A stretch of 64,000 nucleotides of DNA from Stutzerimonas stutzeri TS44 (GCA_000263395.1 AJXE01000002.1:186001-250000), one strand, 5' to 3'; shown: positions 9,091 to 19,735, counted from the first letter of the stretch. A program made the numbers and translations. Notes: a model not told the origin generated them from the sequence alone.

Positions 9091-11173
9091 GCTCGGCCTC
9101 CTGCGGGCGCTCCAGCTCGCTGCGCGGCGCCTGGCCGGGCGCTAGCGGCGTCAGCGCCACCGCGCAGGCCTTGAGCTCGGGCATGTGGCTGATCGGGTCC
9201 TGGGCGCTGTTGGTCAGGCGGTTACAGGGCGCCTCGCGGAAGTGATAGGGCATGGCGACGGTGCCCGGCGGCACGTCATCGGTGAGGTGTGCGCGGGTTT
9301 CCAGCTGGCCGCGGCGCGACGCCACGCGCACGCCCTGCGCCTCGGCCAGGCCCAGCCGGGCGGCATCCTGCGGGTGGATGAACAGCAGGCCGGCGGGAAT
9401 CTCCCGCTCGAGCAGCGGCGACTTGCGCGTCATCGCTCCGCCGCCGTAGTGAAAATGCAGGCGCTGGGTGGTGAAGCAGAACGGGTAGTCGGCGTCCGGG
9501 CATTCATCCGGCTCGACCTGCGACACCGGAATCAGCTGCGCGCGGCCGCGCGGGAAACAGTGCCGATGGAGGATCGCCGTGCCGGCCGGGTGCGCCTCGT
9601 CGCACGGCCATTGCAGTCCACCGGCCTGCGCCAGCCGCGCGTGGCTGATGGCACTGAACGGCGGCGCCAGCGCGGCCATCTCGGCGAACACCTCCTCAGC
9701 GTTGGCCCAGCGCATGCCTTGGTAGCCCATGCGCTCGGCCAGTGCGGCGAGAATCTGCCAGTCCGCGCGCGCCTGCCCGGGCGGCTCGACGGCCTTGTGC
9801 AGCAGCTGCATGCGCCGCTCGCAGTTGCTGAAGGTGCCGTCCTTCTCGGCGAACGATGCAGCCGGCAGCACCACGTCGGCGAAGCGCGCGGTCTCGCTCA
9901 AGGTCAGCTCGACCACCACCAGAAAATCCAGCGCGGCCAGCGCGCGGGCCAGCTTGTGCTGGTCCGGGTCGGTGACCACCAGCTCCTCGCCGAGCACCAG
10001 CAGCACGCGGAACTCGCCACGCAGCGCCGCCTCGCTCATGCCCAGCGAGGTCAGCCCCGGCGCCGGCGGCTGTGCCACGCCCCAGGCGCGGGCGAATTTC
10101 TCGCGCACCTGCGCATCGGCGACCGGTTGGTAGCCGGGATACACATCCGGCAGGCAGCCCATGTCGCAGGCGCCCTGTACGTTGTTCTGCCCGCGCAACG
10201 GGTTGACCCCGGTGCCCGGCCGGCCGAGCTGGCCGCAGACCAGCGCCAGGTTGGCCACCGCGATGACGTTATGGGTGCCGCTCTGGAACTGGGTGATGCC
10301 CATGCCGTAGGCGATGAAGGCGCGCCGCGCCTGGCTGTAGGCGCGCGCCAGTTCGTACAGCGCCAGCACCGGCACGCCGGTCTGCGCGCTGGTGATTTCC
10401 GGGGTGAGGTTGCGCACATGGGCGCGCAGCGCCGCCTCGTTGGCGCAGCGGCAGGCGAGGAAGTCGCGGTCCTCCCAGCCGTTGGCGAAGATGATCTGCA
10501 GCAACCCGTTGAGCAGCGCGATGTTGCTGCCCACGCGCAGCTGCACGTGCTGGTCGGCCAGCCGCGCAAGGCGCGTGCGTCGCGGGTCGACGACGATCAG
10601 CCGGGCGCCGCGTGCCTGGGCCCGCAGCATGCGCGCGCCGATCATCGCGTGGTTCTCGCTGACGTCGGCGCCGATTACCAGGATCAAGTCAGCCTCGTCG
10701 ATATCGGCGATGGAATTGGTCATCGCCCCGGAACCCAGGCTGCGGCTCAGGCCCGCTACCGAAGGGCTGTGGCAGATGCGCGCGCAGTGGTCGATGTTGG
10801 CCGTGCCGAGCACCGCGCGGGCGAACTTCTGCGCGGCGTAGTTATCCTCGTTGGTGGCATGGGCACAGCTGATCACCCCGACACTGCTCGGCCCGGCGGT
10901 TTCCAGCGCGGCGCGGAATTCGCTGGCCACCAGCGCCAGCGCCTCGTCCCAGCTCGCTTCGCGGAACCGCCCGTGCTCCTTGATCAGCGGCGTGCGCAGG
11001 CGGTTGCCGGCATCGATGGCAAAACCGCTGGCCCAGCCCTTGGCGCACAGCTGCCCGGCGCTGACCGGATGCCCCGGCTGCGGCTCCACACCCACCACGC
11101 GGCCGTCCTCGACGCGCAGGCCGAGGCCGCAGCCGACGCCGCAGAAGGTGCAGATGCTCGGAACAACCTGCAT
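9077..11173 (-). CDS. Molybdopterin oxidoreductase, formate dehydrogenase type
   Basis: This 698-residue catalytic subunit of the DMSO-reductase family has an N-terminal [4Fe-4S] motif (CTFCGVGC, then Cys43 in GQLCAKGW). The active-site segment HCARICHSPSVAGL near residue 133 has Cys where E. coli FdhF has selenocysteine (CARVUHGPSVAGL). It also has FRVLLVLGEELVVTDPD and a C-terminal dinucleotide-binding domain. The start at 11173 is used because MQVVPSICTF is a natural beginning and there is no Tat signal, so the enzyme is cytoplasmic. Formate oxidation is the likeliest activity; nitrate reduction or another substrate cannot be excluded. It leads the operon with the HydB- and HydG-like subunits. 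Confidence 0.85.
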   Translation of the reverse strand: MQVVPSICTFCGVGCGLGLRVEDGRVVGVEPQPGHPVSAGQLCAKGWASGFAIDAGNRLRTPLIKEHGRFREASWDEALALVASEFRAALETAGPSSVGVISCAHATNEDNYAAQKFARAVLGTANIDHCARICHSPSVAGLSRSLGSGAMTNSIADIDEADLILVIGADVSENHAMIGARMLRAQARGARLIVVDPRRTRLARLADQHVQLRVGSNIALLNGLLQIIFANGWEDRDFLACRCANEAALRAHVRNLTPEITSAQTGVPVLALYELARAYSQARRAFIAYGMGITQFQSGTHNVIAVANLALVCGQLGRPGTGVNPLRGQNNVQGACDMGCLPDVYPGYQPVADAQVREKFARAWGVAQPPAPGLTSLGMSEAALRGEFRVLLVLGEELVVTDPDQHKLARALAALDFLVVVELTLSETARFADVVLPAASFAEKDGTFSNCERRMQLLHKAVEPPGQARADWQILAALAERMGYQGMRWANAEEVFAEMAALAPPFSAISHARLAQAGGLQWPCDEAHPAGTAILHRHCFPRGRAQLIPVSQVEPDECPDADYPFCFTTQRLHFHYGGGAMTRKSPLLEREIPAGLLFIHPQDAARLGLAEAQGVRVASRRGQLETRAHLTDDVPPGTVAMPYHFREAPCNRLTNSAQDPISHMPELKACAVALTPLAPGQAPRSELERPQEAEHAGL

Positions 11174-11365
11174 GACGAAGCCTCCCGCGTCGGACGCCGC
11201 AGCCCTGGTAGCCAGCCAAACACAGCGCGCCGACAACCTGATGACAGTCTAGTAACGAACAGCGGATGTGCGAGCGGCGCGCCGGACGTTCCGTCGGTCG
11301 CCTGTCCGGCAACGTCGCCGCCGGTCGTTGTCGTAACCAGACCCACCACCGATCGGAGCCACGTC

Positions 11366-11974
11366 ATGACGCTGTCCGTCTTCGCCCTGAACTGCACACT
11401 CAAGTCCTCGCCAGCCGCCTCCTCCTGCGAACTGCTGCTGCGCCAGACGCTCGGCGCCTTCGCCGAGCACGGCGCGTCTGGCGAGCTGCTGCGCGCCGCC
11501 GACTTCGATATCCGGCCCGGCGTGCGCTCCGACGAGGGCAACGGCGACGAATGGCCGCTGCTGCGCGGCAAGATTCTCGCCGCCGACATCTTTCTGCTCG
11601 GCACGCCGATCTGGCTCGGTCACCCGTCAAGCCTGTGCCAGCGCGTGCTGGAACGGCTGGACGCGTTCCTCGGCGAGACCGATGCCACCGGGCGCATGCC
11701 GTCCTATGGCAAGGTCGCCGGCGTCGCGGTGGTCGGCAACGAGGATGGCGCCCATCACGTCAGCGCACAGCTCTACCAGGGTCTGAACGACGTCGGCTTC
11801 AGCCTGCCGGCCAACGCGGTGACCTACTGGGTCGGCGAGGCCATGCAGGGTAAGGACTACAAGGACCTGCCCGCCACCCCGGACAAGGTCGCGCAGACCA
11901 TCGACACCCTCGCGCGCAACGGCATCCACCTGGCGCAGCTGCTCAAGACCGCGCCCTACCCCGGCGAGAGCTGA
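11366..11974 (+). CDS. Flavodoxin-fold NAD(P)H-dependent FMN reductase-like protein
   Basis: This 202-residue protein has the NADPH-dependent FMN reductase/flavodoxin fold. The start, LSVFALNCTLKSSPAASSC, gives the FMN phosphate loop. GTPIWLGHPSSLCQRVLERL near residue 80 and VAGVAVVGNEDGAHHVSAQL near 117 form the isoalloxazine-side loops. It is cytoplasmic, with no signal. It is transcribed divergently from the molybdopterin operon, with about 190 bases between starts, so shared regulation is possible. The physiological substrate is unknown. Confidence 0.8.
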   Translation: MTLSVFALNCTLKSSPAASSCELLLRQTLGAFAEHGASGELLRAADFDIRPGVRSDEGNGDEWPLLRGKILAADIFLLGTPIWLGHPSSLCQRVLERLDAFLGETDATGRMPSYGKVAGVAVVGNEDGAHHVSAQLYQGLNDVGFSLPANAVTYWVGEAMQGKDYKDLPATPDKVAQTIDTLARNGIHLAQLLKTAPYPGES

Positions 11975-12027
11975 AACTGCAGCGCCCGCTACACTCCGCT
12001 CAACGGACCCTGACGGAGGCGCCGCGC

Positions 12028-12153
12028 ATGCATCGACGACATCTGCTCCAGTTCGGCCTGCTGGGTCCGCTGCTGGTACTGGCCGCGCCACCGATCCCGC
12101 CCATCCGCCTCGTCGAGCGCGACGGCTGGCTGCTGCGCACGGAAGATCGCTGA
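12028..12153 (+). CDS. 41-residue Tat-like leader peptide coupled to GMC oxidoreductase
   Basis: The peptide begins MHRRHLLQFGLLGPLLVLAA, a twin-arginine plus hydrophobic segment resembling a Tat signal, and ends after only 20 more residues (PIPPIRLVERDGWLLRTEDR). A strong GGAGG Shine-Dalgarno lies 8 bases before the ATG, and the TGA overlaps the ATG of the GMC oxidoreductase by one base. In several GMC dehydrogenases a small Tat-carrying subunit exports the signal-less large one. This could be a reduced version or a remnant of such a subunit, which is inference. Confidence 0.6.
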   Translation: MHRRHLLQFGLLGPLLVLAAPPIPPIRLVERDGWLLRTEDR

Positions 12154-13580
12154 TGCTCGTCAGCGCCGGGCAGCTCGCCGCCGCCGCGCCGTTCGACTAC
12201 TGCATCATCGGTAGCGGCCCGGCCGGCATCACCCTGGCTCTTGCGCTGGAAGCCAGCGGCGCGCGCATCCTGCTGGTCGAAGGCGGCGGGCTGGTGCCGT
12301 CCGAGACGAGCCAGCAGCTGTATCGCGGCGAGGTCATCGGGCATGCCTATCGGCCGCTGGAACGCTGCCGGATACGCGCCTTCGGCGGCTCCTCGAACGG
12401 CTGGGGCGGCTGGTGCCGTGCGCTTGACCCGGTGGATTTCCAGGCCAAGCCGGACCTACCCGACAGCGGCTGGCCGATCGGCCACGCAGACCTCGCGCCC
12501 TACGCGGCGCAGGCAGACGCGCTGCTCGGACTGCGCCCCGCCGAGGACGATGCCGAGCTGCCCGGCGCGGCGCTCAAGCAGAGCGGCTTTCGCTATTCCA
12601 CGGTCAACTTTGCGCAGGCATACCGCGAGCGCCTGTTCGCCTCGCCGACTATCGCGCTGGCCGTGGATACCAGCCTGCTGACGCTGCGCACCGACGGCGC
12701 GGCGGTCACCGGCGTGGAGCTGGAGAGTACCGGCGTGCGCAGCGTGCTTCAGGCGCGCCGCTACATCCTCGCCACCGGCGGCATCGAGAACAGTCGCCTG
12801 CTGCTCTGGAGCAACCACCTCGCGCAGGGCACGCTGATCCGCCAGCCGGCCACGCTGGGCCGCTACTGGATGGAGCACCCGCATTTCACCCTGGGCGCCG
12901 CGCTGCTGCGCCAGCGGGCCGGCTTGCGCTTCGACGAGAAGCAGATCGCCTTCGTCGCGCCGACACCCCAGTTGATGGCGCAGCAGCGGCTGCTCAATTG
13001 CGGCCTGCGGCTGATCCGCCAGAGCGCGGCCGAAACGCTGGCCGGCATCCGCCAGCTCGGCGCAACCGCGCCGAACCTGGCCGCCACGCTGCTGCACGAG
13101 CTGCGCCAGGGGCAGGCCTACGGCGCACGGCTGCGCGCCAGCTGGGAACAACCGCCACGCGCGGACAACCGCATCACGCTGGCAAGCACGACCGACCGCC
13201 TCGGCATCCCGCAGCCGATCCTGCACTGGACGCTCGACGCCGCCGACAAGCACGCCCCACGGGAAACCGCCCGCCAGCTCGGCCGCCACCTCGCCGCCCA
13301 GGACCTCGGCCGCCTGCGCCTGGACAACTGGCTGACGGGGGCCGCGCCCTTCCCGGACGACGACGAAATCGCCGGCTGTCACCACATGGGCGGCACGCGC
13401 ATGGCCAGCGACGCGCAACAGGGCATCGTCGACCGCGACTGCAAGGTCTTCGGCCAGCGCAACCTGTACATCGCCGGCTCCTCGGTCTTCCCCAGCAGCG
13501 GCTTCGCCAACCCGACCTACACCATCGTGCAGCTGGCACTGCGCCTGGCGGCGCATCTGGCGAGCAGCAACAACGCCTGA
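12153..13580 (+). CDS. GMC-family FAD oxidoreductase
   Basis: This 475-residue glucose-methanol-choline oxidoreductase has the Rossmann FAD motif DYCIIGSGPAGITLALALE at about residue 14 and the FAD-contacting FGGSSNGWGGWCRALD near 76. The C-terminal signature CHHMGGTRMASD (catalytic His region) is near 410 and LYIAGSSVFPSSGFANPTYT near 440. It has no signal peptide of its own. It is translationally coupled to the upstream 41-residue Tat-like peptide, which suggests export as a pair. The alcohol or sugar substrate is not predictable. A strong terminator follows. Confidence 0.88.
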   Translation: MLVSAGQLAAAAPFDYCIIGSGPAGITLALALEASGARILLVEGGGLVPSETSQQLYRGEVIGHAYRPLERCRIRAFGGSSNGWGGWCRALDPVDFQAKPDLPDSGWPIGHADLAPYAAQADALLGLRPAEDDAELPGAALKQSGFRYSTVNFAQAYRERLFASPTIALAVDTSLLTLRTDGAAVTGVELESTGVRSVLQARRYILATGGIENSRLLLWSNHLAQGTLIRQPATLGRYWMEHPHFTLGAALLRQRAGLRFDEKQIAFVAPTPQLMAQQRLLNCGLRLIRQSAAETLAGIRQLGATAPNLAATLLHELRQGQAYGARLRASWEQPPRADNRITLASTTDRLGIPQPILHWTLDAADKHAPRETARQLGRHLAAQDLGRLRLDNWLTGAAPFPDDDEIAGCHHMGGTRMASDAQQGIVDRDCKVFGQRNLYIAGSSVFPSSGFANPTYTIVQLALRLAAHLASSNNA

Positions 13581-13606
13581 GCTCCGCCCGGTTTTCGCCC
13601 CGCAAC

Positions 13607-13642
13607 AAAAAGCCCCGCCCGGATCGCTCCGGGCGGGGCTTT
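13607..13642 (+). terminator. Terminator after GMC oxidoreductase
   Basis: An extended stem of AAAAGCCCCGCCCGG and CCGGGCGGGGCTTT surrounds a six-base loop. Flanking A and T runs let it work in both directions, so it also serves the convergent truncated typA copy. Confidence 0.85.
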
Positions 13643-13660
13643 CATTTACCGCGTGTCGCT

Positions 13661-14602
13661 TTAGACCTTGCTGCGCTCGTAGCGCTTGCGGTCGTTCTCG
13701 TTGAGGTACTTCTTGCGCAGGCGGATCGACTTCGGCGTCACTTCCACCAGCTCGTCGTCGGCGATGAATTCCAGCGCCTGCTCGAGGGTGAACTTGATCG
13801 GCGGCACCAGGGCGATGACTTCGTCCTTGCCGGAGGCGCGCATGTTGTCGAGCTTCTTGCCCTTGGTGGGGTTGAGCACCAGGTCGTTGTCACGGCTGTT
13901 GATGCCGCACAGCTGGCCTTCGTAGATCTCGTCGCCCGGCGCCAGGAACAGCTTGCCGCGCGCCTGCAGGGTTTCCAGCGAGTAGGTCAGCGCGGTACCG
14001 GTGGCCATCGACACCAGTACGCCGTTCTGGCGGTTGGTCACTTCACCGGCCTTGATCGGGCCGTAGTGGCTGAAGGTCGAGGTGAGGATGCCGGTGCCCG
14101 AGGTCAGGGTCAGGAAGTTGTTGCGGAAGCCGATCAGACCGCGCGCCGGGATGGTGTATTCCAGGCGCACGCGGCCCTTGCCGTCGGGGATCATGTTGGT
14201 CAGATCGCCCTTGCGCAGGCCCATCTGCTCCATCACCGGGCCCTGGTGCTGCTCTTCGATATCGATGGCGACGTTCTCGTACGGCTCCTGCTTCTCGCCG
14301 GCCTCGTTCTCGATGATCACCACTTCCGGACGGCCCACGGCCAGTTCGAAGCCTTCACGGCGCATGGTTTCGATCAGTACCGACAGGTGCAGCTCGCCAC
14401 GGCCGGAGACCTTGAACTTCTCCGGGCTGTCGCCCGGCTCGACGCGCAGGGCGACGTTGTGCAGCAGTTCCTTCTCCAGGCGGTCCTTGATGTTGCGGCT
14501 GGTGACGAACTTGCCTTCCTTGCCGGCGAACGGCGAGTCGTTGACTTGGAAGGTCATGCTCACGGTCGACTGGTCGACGGCCAACGATATCGTCACCACC
14601 AT
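13661..14602 (-). pseudogene. 5'-truncated second copy of typA/bipA
   Basis: The 305 C-terminal codons are nearly identical to residues 302-606 of the full-length TypA encoded at 19736-21556 (for example [19 protein letters not shown]). Only a few amino-acid changes are seen (VDQS for VDQP, ENVAID for ENVTID, GEVTNR for GEVSNR, IKFTL for IRFTL). The GTPase domain and domain II are missing. Homology stops abruptly at 14580, after which the sequence is unrelated. An in-frame ATG at 14602 could start a 313-residue product, but it would lack GTP binding. The stop is TAA, against TGA in the intact gene. Confidence 0.9.
13662..14580. repeat. Direct repeat, copy 1 (typA 3' part)
   Basis: About 919 bases match 19737-20655 in the same orientation with a constant offset of 6075 and no indels. 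The first 250 bases show only a few percent mismatch. The match starts at the typA stop codon and ends sharply at 14580/14581. The two copies bracket the norVW-norR block. Confidence 0.9.
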
Positions 14603-14783
14603 GGCCTACATTCCAGAGGACGTCCTGGCGCTGGGGCTGGTGGGTAACAGTCGTCTTTGCCTCGCGGCAGGGCTGCTGGATTTCGCACAGCAGTGAAGTC
14701 ACCGCGCGGGCGTCACCCGCCCTACAAAGCCATCTTCGAATCGGGACGTAGCGCGGGTGAAACCCACGGCATTTATCGAGCTG
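14581..14783. other. Junction segment between truncated typA and norVW terminator
   Basis: No complete gene is visible. On the plus strand a frame is open to 14696 and ends in GLVGNSRLCLAAGLLDFAQQ, possibly the tail of a lost gene, but I do not recognise it. The stretch 14700-14770 contains GCGGGCGTCACCCGCC and GCGGGTGAAACCC, a motif style also seen near 19260-19300. Confidence 0.4.
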
Positions 14784-14809
14784 AAAAAAAGCAGGCTCAA
14801 AGAGCCTGC
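14784..14809 (-). terminator. Terminator of norVW operon
   Basis: On the minus strand a perfect 8-bp stem (GCAGGCTC / GAGCCTGC) with a 3-base loop is followed by seven T. It lies 63 bases beyond the norW stop. Confidence 0.9.
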
Positions 14810-14871
14810 AAAAGGAGCACCACAACAACACAGGAAAAAACTTTGGATCGTGCAGCCAGCCGGGCCGCGCC

Positions 14872-16005
14872 TCAGCCAGGCAACTGGCGCAGCAGGGCGA
14901 ACGCATCCTGCAGGCGCCCTTCGCTGACCACGAAACCGCGCAGTTGCGCTTGCGCATCGAAGGCGCGGGCAAGCATGCCCAGTTCGTCGAAACTGAGCTG
15001 CCAGTCGAGGTGGTCGCCGGTGGTCTCGCCGGCCAGTTGCAGCGGCAGGCGCGGAGTCTTCACGCGAATCAGCATGGGCGGCAGCTGCAGCGCCTGTGGC
15101 TGACCGAGCAACTTCCTGGCAAGGGCACTGGCTGCCAGTTGCGTCGGCTGCAGGAACGGCAGCACGCGGCCGTCGATCTCGGCGCAGTCGCCCAGGGCAT
15201 GGATATGCTCGTCGCTGCTGCGCAGGAGGCGGTCGACCTGAATGCCGCGGCCCACTGCCAGCCCGCTGCGGCGCGCCAGATCCACGTTGGGGCGCAGGCC
15301 GATGGCGGCGATCGCACTGTCGCAGTCGACCACATGACCATCGTTCAGGTAGGCGCGAATGCCGTCGCCGCTTCGCTCGAGGCGCTGCAGGCCGCTGCCC
15401 AGGCGCAGCTGAACACCGCTGCCGACCAGGCAGGCCTGCAGCCGCGCGCTGACGGTCGCCGGCATCAGCGATGCCAGGACGCTGCTGGCCTGGTCGACCA
15501 GCACCACCTGCTTGCCGCTGCTGTGCAGGTCCATCGCCAGCTCGCTGCCGATCAGTCCGGCACCCAGCACCAGCACGCGACGGGCGTCACGCAGCTGCGC
15601 CTCGGCAGCCTGGTACTCGCCCTGGCTGTTGAGCGTCAGCAGCAGCTCATGACCCGGCACGGGTGGCACCACGGCATTGGCGCCGGTGGCGAGCACCAGC
15701 TGGGCGTAGGCATAGCTGGCGTCGGCGGTATGCACGCGGCGCGTCTGCGGGTCGATCGACTCGACCCGGGTGAAGGGCTGCACGGTCACCTGGTACTGCT
15801 CGGCGAAGCGTGCGGCACTCAGACGGGTCAGTTCCGCGCTGCTGCGGCCCTGGCTGAACACATGGCTGATGTCCGGCTTGTTGTACTCGTCGCCGCTGTC
15901 GGCGGTGAGCATGCGGATGGGCACCTCCACGTCCAGTTTGCGCAGGCCCTTGACCAGTTGGCAGGCGGCGAACCCCGAGCCGATGATGAGGATTTCGCGG
16001 CTCAT
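14872..16005 (-). CDS. norW: NADH:flavorubredoxin reductase NorW
   Basis: This 377-residue FAD/NAD disulfide-oxidoreductase-fold protein has the same length as E. coli NorW. It has the FAD motif [17 protein letters not shown] at the N-terminus, the NAD motif [17 protein letters not shown] near 145, and the second FAD contact [12 protein letters not shown] near 270. It transfers electrons from NADH to the rubredoxin domain of NorV. The start at 16005 overlaps the norV stop by 4 bases (ATGA), so the two are translationally coupled. The upstream ATG of the longer frame lies inside norV and is rejected. Confidence 0.95.
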   Translation of the reverse strand: MSREILIIGSGFAACQLVKGLRKLDVEVPIRMLTADSGDEYNKPDISHVFSQGRSSAELTRLSAARFAEQYQVTVQPFTRVESIDPQTRRVHTADASYAYAQLVLATGANAVVPPVPGHELLLTLNSQGEYQAAEAQLRDARRVLVLGAGLIGSELAMDLHSSGKQVVLVDQASSVLASLMPATVSARLQACLVGSGVQLRLGSGLQRLERSGDGIRAYLNDGHVVDCDSAIAAIGLRPNVDLARRSGLAVGRGIQVDRLLRSSDEHIHALGDCAEIDGRVLPFLQPTQLAASALARKLLGQPQALQLPPMLIRVKTPRLPLQLAGETTGDHLDWQLSFDELGMLARAFDAQAQLRGFVVSEGRLQDAFALLRQLPG

Positions 16006-17456
16006 GCGGCTTTCTCCCGCAGCACGTCGAAGACATCCTTGCCCAGGCTGCATTCGGGGCAGAGGAAATTATCCGGCACCTCGCTCCAGGGGGTACCGGC
16101 AGCGACGCCTTGGATTGGTTCGCCGAGTTCGGGTTGGTAAACCCACTGGCAGACGCTGCACTGCATGGCCGGGCCGGCGTCGCCCGAACGCTCGACGGGC
16201 GGCTTGATCGCCGCTTCGGGCGTGACGGGCGTGGCGCTCGGGCTGGCGCCTGGCGGTGTATTCAAAGCCCATTCGCGCGCCAGTTGCCGGCCATGCGCAC
16301 GGCAGGCCTCCAGGGCGCTGCCGTCGGGGCGCCATTTGCTCTTGAGCGATAGCGAGGTGCTGAAGCCGGCATCCATCAAGCGGGTCTGGATGCGGTCTAC
16401 GGCGCCGCCGTTCCAACCGTAGCTGCCGAAGGCGGCTGCCTTCTTGTTGCGAAAGCGCAGGCCGGTGATCTCCTCCAGCATGCCGGCGATCTTCGGCATC
16501 ATCACGTTGTTCATGGTCGAGGAGCCGACCAGGATGGCCTTGGAACGGAACACCTGGGTGAGGATCTCGTTCTTGTCGTGGCGGGCGACGTTGAAGATCT
16601 TCACCGCCACGCTCGGATCGGCCTCGTGGATGCCTTGGGCCAGAGCGTCGGCCATCATCCGGGTGTTGTTCGACATGCTGTCGTAGAACAGGGTGATGCG
16701 GTTCTCCTGATAGTGATCGGCCCACTCCAGATACTTGCCGATGATCTGTGTCGGATCGGTGCGCCAGACCACGCCGTGGGCGGTGGCGATCATCGACAGC
16801 GGCAGATTGAAGCCGAGCACCTCGTTGATCTTGGCGGTGACCAGCGGGCTGAAGGGCGTGAGGATGTTGGCGTAGTAACGCAGGCACTGCTCCAGCAACT
16901 CCTGCTGATCGACCTCGTCGTTGAACAGGTGCTCGTCGCAATAGTGTTGGCCGAAGGCGTCGTTGCTGAACAACACGGCGTCGCCGCTGAGATAGGTCAT
17001 CATGCTGTCGGGCCAGTGCAGCATCGGCGTTTCGATGAACACCAGTTGCTTGCCATTGCCGATGTCCAGGCTGTCGCCGGTCTTCACCGGGATGAAATTC
17101 CAGTGCGGCTGGTGGTGATGGCCGGTGATCGAATCGATGGCGTTGGCGGTGCAGTAGATCGGCGTGCTGGGGATGCGCGCCATCAGCTCGGACAGGGCGC
17201 CGGCATGATCCTCTTCGGCATGGTTGATAACGATGTAGTCGATGCTCGCCAGGTCGATCTGGCTGGCCAGGTTGAGGATGAACTCGCGGCTGAAGCGATG
17301 GTGGACGGTGTCGATCAGTACGGTCTTCTCCTCGCGGATCAGGTAGCTGTTGTAGCTGGTGCCTTTGAGGGTCTTGTATTCGGTGCCGTGAAAGTCACGG
17401 ACTTCCCAATCGCGTTGACCGACCCAGTGAATGTTGTCCTTGAGCAGAATTGTCAT
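16002..17456 (-). CDS. norV: Anaerobic nitric oxide reductase flavorubredoxin NorV
   Basis: This 484-residue cytoplasmic flavodiiron protein reduces NO to N2O. It is very close to E. coli NorV along its length ([24 protein letters not shown] pattern at the start). The diiron ligands are present: His79, Glu81, Asp83 and His84 in NHAEEDHAG, His in MLHWPDSMM, Asp in GDAVLFSND and His in ATAHGVVW. A flavodoxin domain follows (about 255-395; [16 protein letters not shown]). A C-terminal rubredoxin has CSVCQWVY and [16 protein letters not shown] 17456 matches the family start. It is transcribed divergently from norR. Confidence 0.97.
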   Translation of the reverse strand: MTILLKDNIHWVGQRDWEVRDFHGTEYKTLKGTSYNSYLIREEKTVLIDTVHHRFSREFILNLASQIDLASIDYIVINHAEEDHAGALSELMARIPSTPIYCTANAIDSITGHHHQPHWNFIPVKTGDSLDIGNGKQLVFIETPMLHWPDSMMTYLSGDAVLFSNDAFGQHYCDEHLFNDEVDQQELLEQCLRYYANILTPFSPLVTAKINEVLGFNLPLSMIATAHGVVWRTDPTQIIGKYLEWADHYQENRITLFYDSMSNNTRMMADALAQGIHEADPSVAVKIFNVARHDKNEILTQVFRSKAILVGSSTMNNVMMPKIAGMLEEITGLRFRNKKAAAFGSYGWNGGAVDRIQTRLMDAGFSTSLSLKSKWRPDGSALEACRAHGRQLAREWALNTPPGASPSATPVTPEAAIKPPVERSGDAGPAMQCSVCQWVYQPELGEPIQGVAAGTPWSEVPDNFLCPECSLGKDVFDVLREKAA

Positions 17457-17503
17457 GCGGAGCATTACCTTGCAGAGGTGGATAAAAAGCCTGCCCGCTT
17501 CTA

Positions 17504-17520
17504 TTGCAGGTGCCGTGCCA
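17504..17520 (-). promoter_or_regulatory. Sigma-54 promoter of norVW
   Basis: On the minus strand the sequence is TGGCACGGCACCTGCAA. It has the -24 GG and -12 GC exactly ten bases apart, as RpoN promoters require. It lies 48 bases before the norV start. Confidence 0.9.
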
Positions 17521-17525
17521 ATACT

Positions 17526-17538
17526 TAAGTAATTGATA
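17526..17538 (-). promoter_or_regulatory. IHF binding site in norV-norR intergenic region
   Basis: On the minus strand TATCAATTACTTA matches the IHF consensus WATCAANNNNTTR at every defined position. It sits in an AT-rich stretch between the sigma-54 promoter and the NorR boxes, where IHF bending would bring NorR to the polymerase. Confidence 0.75.
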
Positions 17539-17563
17539 TATATCGATTTTTTGTTTCCTATTT

Positions 17564-17618
17564 GTCGTAATGACAAAGCCCCTGTATTGTCCGATCGACA
17601 TATATGAGTCAAAAGGAC
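17564..17618. promoter_or_regulatory. Three NorR enhancer boxes (GT-N7-AC)
   Basis: Three copies of the NorR half-site pattern GT-N7-AC are present: GTCGTAATGAC (17564-17574), GTCCGATCGAC (17589-17599) and GTCAAAAGGAC (17608-17618). E. coli norVW also needs three NorR sites of this type. The last one abuts the norR ribosome-binding region, so NorR may also autoregulate. Confidence 0.85.
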
Positions 17619-17623
17619 ATAGG

Positions 17624-19144
<1,521 letters not shown>

Positions 19145-19391
19145 CCGGACTGCAGCCTGGTCAGCCTCGCGTCGGCTGTCGTTTGCTCGCATACCGGCTC
19201 GCTCTGCCGGCCCAGGCGAGCGGCACTGCAGCGGGTCGCTGCCATTGCGGGTCTGCCGGTGGTAGACGCAGGGCGCGTGAAACCCGCCAAGACGTAGCCC
19301 GCCACGGCATGGTTGTCGAGCGATGCCAGGCCAATAAACGAAGCTCTGGTGCATGGCAGGATTTCGTCTGATCAAGCGGGATGAGGTGTAA
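19145..19391. other. Region between norR and the DUF2147 remnant
   Basis: No gene is supported. The segment holds GCGTGAAACCCGCC-type sequence around 19275-19300, similar in style to 14700-14770 at the other end of the nor block. It contains the point where the 5' part of the DUF2147 gene was lost. Confidence 0.4.
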
Positions 19392-19664
19392 CCGCGCGAA
19401 TTTCTCCCGCCTTTCAAGGCGAATCCGCTGTGCATCAAGTGCGAAGGCGAGCGCAAGGACCGGCCCATCACCGGCATGAGCATCCTCTGGGACCTGAAAC
19501 CGGACGGCGAACAGGTCTGGAGCAACGGCAGCATCCTCGACCCGGCCAATGGCAAGACCTACCGCTCCAAGGTCAGGCTGCTCGACGGCGGCGACAAGCT
19601 GGAAGTGCGCGGCTACATCGGCATCGAGGCGCTGGGACGCAACCAGACCTGGGTTCGTCAGTAA
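19392..19664 (+). pseudogene. 5'-truncated DUF2147 family gene
   Basis: An open stretch of 90 codons encodes the C-terminal half of a DUF2147 protein. It includes NPLCIKCEGERKDRPITGMS, then SILDPANGKTYRSKVRLLDG and RGYIGIEALGRNQTWVRQ. The conserved Cys pair of the family is present, but the signal peptide and first half (about 60 residues) are absent; the frame is closed by TAA at 19389-19391. An internal ATG at 19476 gives only 62 residues. It is therefore a fragment, convergent with typA, and its broken edge faces norR. Confidence 0.8.
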
Positions 19665-19685
19665 CGCGATCAACTCGCAGACAGC

Positions 19686-19713
19686 AAAAAGGCGCCCGTA
19701 GGCGCCTTTTTTT
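19686..19713. terminator. Bidirectional terminator between DUF2147 remnant and typA
   Basis: AAAAAGGCGCC and GGCGCCTTTTTTT flank a CGTA loop. The A/T runs on both sides suit the two convergent genes. Confidence 0.88.
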
Positions 19714-19735
19714 GTCGCAGTCAGCTACCTGACGA

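Noticed and set aside
9185-11974. 929-codon plus-strand open frame over the formate dehydrogenase gene
   Set aside because: It is an antisense artefact for most of its length; only its last part (from 11366) is the real flavodoxin-fold gene in the same frame.
14582-14696. Plus-strand frame ending GLVGNSRLCLAAGLLDFAQQ as a gene
   Set aside because: It is open through the antisense of the typA copy, has no start of its own and no recognisable family; kept only as a possible gene remnant at the junction.
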